Assembly (NCBI GenBank): GCA_004561785.1 | Contig: SFUB01000050.1 | Coordinates: 1-9,542, forward strand | Length of the DNA: 9,542 bases | Source: a bacterium | GTDB lineage: Bacteria; Bacillota_I; Bacilli_A; RFN20; CAG-826 | Direction of reading: 5' to 3' | Part shown: positions 5,207 through 9,542 of the stretch, in pieces | Position numbering within the stretch: the stretch's first letter is position 1 | Layout: each line of letters begins with the position of its first letter | Translations under genes and position numbers: made by a program | The notes under the pieces: model-generated | Seen by the model: only the letters and a program-made list of their open reading frames with translations | Databases searched by the model: none | Told to the model about the DNA's origin: nothing

Positions 5207-8200
5207 TTAAGCTTGGGCGGCGAAGCTTAATTCCCCAGTCGAGGTGACGGTCGTGCCGTTGATCTGGATTTTGTATTCGGAATCCGCCGGGAGGCTGATG
5301 ACATTGACCTTGAAGGCGACCGCACAATGGATGGTGATCACGTAGGTCTTGCTAAGTTCTTCATAGGTGTATTCGACGTTCGCAGTCGAATTGTCGACAT
5401 GGATCTTGAATTCTGAGAAGACGCTTTCGACGGTGTTGGAAACCGGACCCATCCAATCGGAAGTGGCATCCTTGGTCCCGGTGCCTTCGGCTTTTACCGA
5501 GGCGCTGGTGCCCGAATTCACGGTGAGGACCTGGGTTCCTTTGTCGATCGAGGCACTCCCGTCGGTCACAAGCCATTCTCCGGTGCTGGCGGGGAAATAA
5601 AGCTGGATCTCGTCTCCGGCGGAAGCCCCATCCACCGTCCAGGTGCAGGAATAGGCGAGGCTGAGGCGGTTATTGGCGGGAGAGAAGGTCTGGATGGTCT
5701 TCCGGTTCATCGTGATGGTCAAAGGTCTGTCGGAGACGCTTGGCAAGTCTTCCCCCGCGGGACCGGAGACGGTGACCGCATCGGCTTGGGAGATGATCTC
5801 GAGATTCTCCGCCTTGCTGCAGGTGATCGTAGTCGCGCTTCCGTTAGAAGATATGGTGTATTTCAACTTGTCCACCGGGGTGGAAAGCAAGGCGATGGCC
5901 GCGCTTTGCCCGCCTTCTATGTTCGAGACTTCCTTCACGTCCGCGATGAAATCCACGCCGAGGGGATAGCTTTGCTTGATGATCTTCGAGGTCGTCTTCT
6001 CTTCGATGGTGACGGATTGGTAATCCGCGGCCCCGGTGCCGATGTCGAGGTAAAGCAAATAGGCGCCGTTTTTGCCGGATACGGACCCGAGGGCGTACTC
6101 CCCGGAATTGATGGGAATCTCGAAATAATAAAGGCAGTAATTCTCCATTTGGACGTCCGTGGAAATCCAAGAGACGTCGAAGATCATGTGGTTCTCATCC
6201 GTGTTGGCTGGCAGGCTGCGATCATAAGAGTAGACGTAAGGCTTCTCGGCTTTGTCGTCGCCAAGATTCGCGTAGATCCTCTGAATGGAACGGATATCGG
6301 TGATTTTCTGGTTCTCGTCGCGGATGATCTCCGACAAACCGAAGAACGAGTTGTTCTCCCCATAGGCGGTGTTTACGTAATAAGAGGCCCCGAAGAAGGT
6401 GACGTAGCCGTCCGTGGCCAAGTTGAAATCGATGGAGTCCTCCGGGACCTCGTAGTCCTTGTAGACCGACCCCGTCTGCTTCGGGGCCTCACCGAGTTCG
6501 CCGGCCAGGTATTTTTTGAGGTTCTCTTGGTACTGCGCCTCAGCCGCCCGATCGTAGACCGTCGCTTTTCCGACCGTGGTCAAATGTTCTTTTGAAATCG
6601 CGGCGTCCATGAAGTGGATACCGTAGAGAGTGGTGTTACCGCTCATCGAGGCATTATCGTAGGTGCCGCAGATGGTGTACTGGAGATTTTGCCTGGCGTT
6701 GTCGTAACGCGAGAAAATGGAGCTGTCGACTGATTTGGTGAAACCGGAGACGGATACGTTGGAGGAGGAATTGTAATTGTCTTTGATTTTCGTCCATCCG
6801 TTGTCGGAGTAGGAGCCGTCGATTTTCTTGGTCGAGGAGTGGGTGAGGACCTGAAGGTTTTCGGTGTCGTAGGTGTATCTAGTGGAACTGCTGCTCTTGC
6901 CAAAAGATTTGTATAGCTGTTTTAGGGTGTAGTATTTGGAAGCGCGGATATCGCCCGCGCGGTCATCGCTATTGACGTAATTGGCTCCGCCGACCAAGTA
7001 GCCTGTGTTCATGTCGGAGACTCCGCTGATCTCCGTCTTGTTCGCGTCGCTGTAGCTGAAAGCCAAGGGGACGTAGGTCGGATTGACCGTCGCCGTGGCG
7101 GGACGCTTCACTTGCCTTGTTTCGCTGGTGTACACCGAATCCTTGACGGACCCGAACGTGAGTCCGGCCTCGACGGGGTTGTTCTCGACTCTGACGATTT
7201 CGAAATTGTCTTTCTGGCCGGGCAGGTTGCTGTCCCCCTGCCACCAGTACTTCGTGTCGTAGCTCACTTGGAAAGAATTGCTCGAATAGACTAGGTAAGA
7301 GGTACATCCTTCCCGATCGAAGTTATCGACCTTCAGATACCCGGTGCCCGTCCCATCGGAATTAGCGCCGCTCAAAGTAAACCGGGCATAGCTGGAATTG
7401 TCAGATTTCGTCTTGGTCGTCAAAATGGGCTTTTGCTTCCAGTTGGTGCTGACAACGGAGAGCATCAACTGGGAATTGGCTACCGGCCTATAGCAAGTAT
7501 TGGTGGAATCATATTGCCAGGCGGCAGTGTCGCTTGAGCCGGAGCTGGAGCCAACCGGCTCATATTCGTCCTTGGAATAGGCCAAGTAAGTGTTGCTGCT
7601 GGTGTCTTTGATGGTGAGGTAAGAAGGGCTTGATCGGAGGATCCAGGACCCATTCTCTAAATCGAGATAATAGGTAGTTCCGTCTCTTGTGGCGCTGAGA
7701 TTTCCTTTCTCTTCGTCGAATGTCCAAGTCCAAACGTTGGTGCCGGTGGCGGAAGTCAGGCTGGGGGTGGATCCGTTTCCGGTGAGGGCAAGGGTGCTTG
7801 TAACAACGCCTCCCGTAGCGGCGGGCGATTTAATCGTGGTGGTGACCTTACCATCTTTAAACTGCCAATGAAGGGCTTTAGAAGGATCGCTGGTGGCAAT
7901 AAGGCTTCTGGTGTTTCCCGAACTGGAGGGATCCAAAGCCAAATACACGCCGTTCTTGCTTATGGTCTTTTCGTAAGCTTGGATGGTCTGTGTTACCGTC
8001 TTTTCGAGCGAGGAGCTCGTGGCTTTGTAAGAGCCTAAAATGAAGACGTAATCCTGGCTGGTTAGATTTCGACTTCGATAGGGAAGGCCATAGGAAGCGA
8101 TCACACCCCCATCGGCGTCTCTCCGTTCCCCGTTTCGGTAGTAATAGTCTGCGTCAGATCCGCTTTGAGTGAATTTGCTGTTATATCCGGTACCATAGGC

Positions 8201-9226
8201 AATATTCGTTGGCTCACTTTCGATCCCCTCTGGGCTTACGGTCACGGATTCGGAGGAGACGTAATAGACATCATGGGAGCTGTTTATTTCCTCGCTCTCG
8301 AGATCGTTGTACATCTGCTTCATGTTCACCGATCCGCCCCAGTTGGTGGACCCGTGGTTGGTGTTGGGGTTATCGATCTGAGGGGTGGCGAGGGTTTCGT
8401 CCCGGACTTCGGTCTGGGACTTATAATCTTCGGTCGCGTATCCGACCAAAGAATAATCCGAGATGTTCTTGACCCCGGCTACGTCGGTGATCGGGGTGGC
8501 GCTGGGCTTCGCCTGCAAAGAAGAGTCTTTGACCCCCACGCCTTTGATCAATCCGTTTACGTACCCCGCCGCCAAACCCATCAGGGTGCTTGAAGAGGAA
8601 GAGATGACATCCAAGCCATCGAAGCCAAGATTGTTGATCGCGTTGGCCTTGGTGTCGTAGGTGTAGGAATTCACCTTATCGGATCCGTCCAAGGAGCCGA
8701 CCACGCCGAAGAAGCCCACGATCTGGGCTTGAGAAAGGGTGCCATCGGAATAAGTCGCTCCTTTCGGCGGGTCGGCTTGCTTCAAGGCGGATTCGTCGTT
8801 GGTGATGACAAGGTTCGAAATCGAATGGGACGCCCCGTCGAAATTGCCGACGAAGGGATATTGCTTGGTCCCCGCGGGAGGAAGGGTGTATCCGGTCATG
8901 TCAAGGTCGGAGGTCAGCCTGAAATATAACTGGTCGATCGCGGTTTTGCCGTCGTTAGGCATGTTGAAATAGCCCAGGTCCTGCAGCCAATTGAAGTAAT
9001 AAAGCTGCTTTGGGTTATTGATCTCAAAGGGGTTGTCCTTGCTTCCGTCGCCGCCGTTGAAATAGGAACCATGCGCGGTTCCGCTTAATCCATCAAGCCT
9101 AGAGGAGGTCTGGGCTTTGGCGAACCACGCCAAAGAAGGGATGGCCAAAGAAACCGAGAGAACGATAAAAGAGATCCCCGTGATGAGGGCGGCTTTCTTT
9201 CTTTTGGTCAAACGGGTGTCGCTCAT
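5207..9226 (-). CDS. Very large predicted surface/exported protein, c-di-GMP riboswitch controlled
   Basis: 1339 residues. The basic N-terminus and hydrophobic helix (12-32) run into LAWF (32-35), a SipW-type signal layout. Residues 55-88 carry YFNGGDGSKDNPFEI and PKQLYYF, the 'GGDG...PF.I....QL' opening typical of repetitive exported Firmicutes proteins, followed by a GLUG-like beta stretch to about 240 (NFDGASHSISNLVI, VGFFGVVGSLDG, LMGLAAGYVNG). Around 425-640 there are recurring units with YLAL, YYLDL and TYLAY and W-x-F/Y positions (HWQF, WTFD, WQYD), a lectin-like or beta-trefoil-like pattern without a sure match. The block SGEYALGSVSGKNGAYLLYL (1041-1060) looks like a compact repeated-family domain. 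There is no LPXTG motif and no second membrane helix, so the protein is either released after cleavage or held by its N-terminal helix. Ser/Thr/Asn/Tyr-rich composition fits an adhesin or matrix protein; that role is inferred from sequence type and c-di-GMP control. Confidence 0.8.
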   Translation of the reverse strand: MSDTRLTKRKKAALITGISFIVLSVSLAIPSLAWFAKAQTSSRLDGLSGTAHGSYFNGGDGSKDNPFEINNPKQLYYFNWLQDLGYFNMPNDGKTAIDQLYFRLTSDLDMTGYTLPPAGTKQYPFVGNFDGASHSISNLVITNDESALKQADPPKGATYSDGTLSQAQIVGFFGVVGSLDGSDKVNSYTYDTKANAINNLGFDGLDVISSSSSTLMGLAAGYVNGLIKGVGVKDSSLQAKPSATPITDVAGVKNISDYSLVGYATEDYKSQTEVRDETLATPQIDNPNTNHGSTNWGGSVNMKQMYNDLESEEINSSHDVYYVSSESVTVSPEGIESEPTNIAYGTGYNSKFTQSGSDADYYYRNGERRDADGGVIASYGLPYRSRNLTSQDYVFILGSYKATSSSLEKTVTQTIQAYEKTISKNGVYLALDPSSSGNTRSLIATSDPSKALHWQFKDGKVTTTIKSPAATGGVVTSTLALTGNGSTPSLTSATGTNVWTWTFDEEKGNLSATRDGTTYYLDLENGSWILRSSPSYLTIKDTSSNTYLAYSKDEYEPVGSSSGSSDTAAWQYDSTNTCYRPVANSQLMLSVVSTNWKQKPILTTKTKSDNSSYARFTLSGANSDGTGTGYLKVDNFDREGCTSYLVYSSNSFQVSYDTKYWWQGDSNLPGQKDNFEIVRVENNPVEAGLTFGSVKDSVYTSETRQVKRPATATVNPTYVPLAFSYSDANKTEISGVSDMNTGYLVGGANYVNSDDRAGDIRASKYYTLKQLYKSFGKSSSSTRYTYDTENLQVLTHSSTKKIDGSYSDNGWTKIKDNYNSSSNVSVSGFTKSVDSSIFSRYDNARQNLQYTICGTYDNASMSGNTTLYGIHFMDAAISKEHLTTVGKATVYDRAAEAQYQENLKKYLAGELGEAPKQTGSVYKDYEVPEDSIDFNLATDGYVTFFGASYYVNTAYGENNSFFGLSEIIRDENQKITDIRSIQRIYANLGDDKAEKPYVYSYDRSLPANTDENHMIFDVSWISTDVQMENYCLYYFEIPINSGEYALGSVSGKNGAYLLYLDIGTGAADYQSVTIEEKTTSKIIKQSYPLGVDFIADVKEVSNIEGGQSAAIALLSTPVDKLKYTISSNGSATTITCSKAENLEIISQADAVTVSGPAGEDLPSVSDRPLTITMNRKTIQTFSPANNRLSLAYSCTWTVDGASAGDEIQLYFPASTGEWLVTDGSASIDKGTQVLTVNSGTSASVKAEGTGTKDATSDWMGPVSNTVESVFSEFKIHVDNSTANVEYTYEELSKTYVITIHCAVAFKVNVISLPADSEYKIQINGTTVTSTGELSFAAQA

Positions 9227-9235
9227 GGCTATCTC
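9227..9235 (-). promoter_or_regulatory. Copy of an aptamer strand directly before the start codon (proposed expression platform)
   Basis: The minus-strand sequence GAGATAGCC abuts the ATG of the large gene. AGATAGCC also occurs inside the aptamer (9262-9255) as the 3' strand of the second arm. The arm's 5' strand GGGTCTC can pair with either copy, with one more base pair for the copy at the ATG. This offers a simple switch: ligand-bound aptamer leaves the start free, unbound RNA covers it. No other strong ribosome binding site is visible. Confidence 0.45.
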
Positions 9236-9243
9236 TTTTCGGA

Positions 9244-9314
9244 GGCGGCAACCAGGCTATCTAGCGTGAGACCCTTCGGTTTTGCGTCGCCAAGTCGCCT
9301 TGGCTTTGCTTTTA
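9244..9314 (-). ncRNA. Cyclic-di-GMP-I (GEMM-I) riboswitch aptamer
   Basis: On the minus strand: AAAAGCAAA, then the P2 stem GCCAAG-GCGA-CTTGGC (9304-9289) with a GNRA loop, then GACGCAAAACC, GAAGGGTCT, a short loop, AGATAGCCTGG, and TTGCCG closing P1 against GCAA. These are the conserved blocks of GEMM-I in order and spacing (GCAAA, GNRA loop, GACGCAAA, GGGTCT, UAGCCnGGUUGCCG). GEMM-I RNAs bind cyclic di-GMP and commonly control motility, adhesion and biofilm genes. The aptamer starts a few bases after the predicted transcription start and ends 17 bases before the ATG, with no terminator stem between. Confidence 0.92.
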
Positions 9315-9322
9315 TCACCGAG

Positions 9323-9350
9323 AGTATAAACGTTTTTGATGGAGCGGCAA
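9323..9350 (-). promoter_or_regulatory. Promoter of the large surface protein gene
   Basis: On the minus strand TTGCCG (9350-9345), a 16-bp spacer and TATACT (9328-9323) give a housekeeping-type promoter. Transcription would start near 9316, so the leader is about 90 bases and begins with GATAAAAGC, the 5' edge of the aptamer. Confidence 0.7.
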
Positions 9351-9360
9351 AGAAGCAAGG

Positions 9361-9385
9361 TGGTCTTTTTCGTAGAAAAAGGCCA
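9361..9385. other. Strong hairpin upstream of the large gene's promoter
   Basis: TGGTCTTTTTC (9361-9371) pairs with GAAAAAGGCCA (9375-9385) with one G-U around the loop GTA. Neither side is followed by a T run. It may be a weak terminator for whatever lies further right, or a protein-binding site. Confidence 0.4.
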
Positions 9386-9429
9386 AAAACGGGAAAAAAT
9401 CTTCTTTCGCCCTCGCTCTCACTAGACCT

Positions 9430-9542
9430 CTGGCTCAAGCACGGAGGCGCGCGACGTGAGCGCGCTTCATCCTCCCGACAGCGCCGAGAGCCCCCGCCTT
9501 GGGGGCCAAGCCCGCCGGGACCCTCGCGGGGCGGACCCCCAT
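9430..9542. other. GC-rich, hairpin-dense segment of unknown nature
   Basis: This end of the window is far richer in G+C than the rest. It holds several strong inverted repeats: GCGCGC (9454-9459 area) with GCGCGC across a short loop, GCCCCC with GGGGGC, CTTGG with CCAAG, and CCGCCCCGCGAGGG-type stems. A minus-strand frame is open from the window edge (MGVRPARVPAGLAPKAGALG onward) to a TGA near 9434, but its composition is low in complexity and it matches nothing I know. It could be the end of a structured RNA or of a gene beyond the window. Confidence 0.3.

Noticed and set aside
5786..6595. 269-codon plus-strand ORF inside the large gene
   Set aside because: It is antisense to a well-supported exported protein; its Val/Asp/Arg-rich sequence is what the reverse of that coding region yields, and no ribosome binding site was found.
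9361..9385. Intrinsic terminator
   Set aside because: The stem is strong but no T run follows on either strand.
9229..9438. 69-codon minus-strand ORF upstream of the large gene
   Set aside because: It covers the promoter, the aptamer and the leader of the large gene in a frame with no recognisable protein character.
1..9542. CRISPR array, tRNA or rRNA genes, insertion sequences
   Set aside because: No regularly spaced repeats, no tRNA T-arm or cloverleaf pattern, no rRNA blocks and no transposase-like translation were seen on either strand.

Overview
The window (about 50% G+C) looks like chromosomal DNA from a gut-type member of the Bacillota, probably a Bacilli lineage of the RF39/Erysipelotrichales kind. 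This is inferred from the single-membrane style of the predicted surface proteins, the 'TFAWF'/'LAWF' SipW-cognate type signal sequences, a Gram-positive-like RecN, and c-di-GMP riboswitches. TGA is used as a stop and TGG for Trp, so the code is standard, not Mycoplasma-like.

Left part (1-3700): the 3' end of an aldose 1-epimerase-like gene (+) converges on an SGNH/GDSL hydrolase gene (-), with a shared hairpin between them. The hydrolase gene diverges from recN (+). Both of these divergent genes have a good -10 box 7-8 bases before the start codon, so both transcripts are probably leaderless. RecN is followed by an intrinsic terminator and then a six-helix DUF308/HdeD-like membrane protein gene with its own terminator.

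Middle (3700-4136): a decayed tail of a DUF234-type ATPase (PD-(D/E)XK-like C-terminal domain), broken by a frameshift and an in-frame stop. It is followed by a very short ORF with a strong ribosome binding site, which may be only another remnant.

Right part (4107-9350): the most interesting section. Two minus-strand genes encode predicted exported proteins of 1339 and 299 residues. Each has its own promoter, and each leader carries a cyclic-di-GMP-I (GEMM-I) riboswitch aptamer starting within about 10 bases of the predicted transcription start. The two surface proteins thus form a c-di-GMP regulon in two adjacent units. In the leader of the large gene, a strand of the aptamer (AGATAGCC) is repeated immediately before the ATG, suggesting a translational switch by strand exchange. 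No known adhesin domain is certain in the large protein, but it has an N-terminal GLUG-like region and a central lectin-like (beta-trefoil-like) pattern.

Far right (9386-9542): unusually GC-rich DNA with several strong hairpins and no recognised gene.
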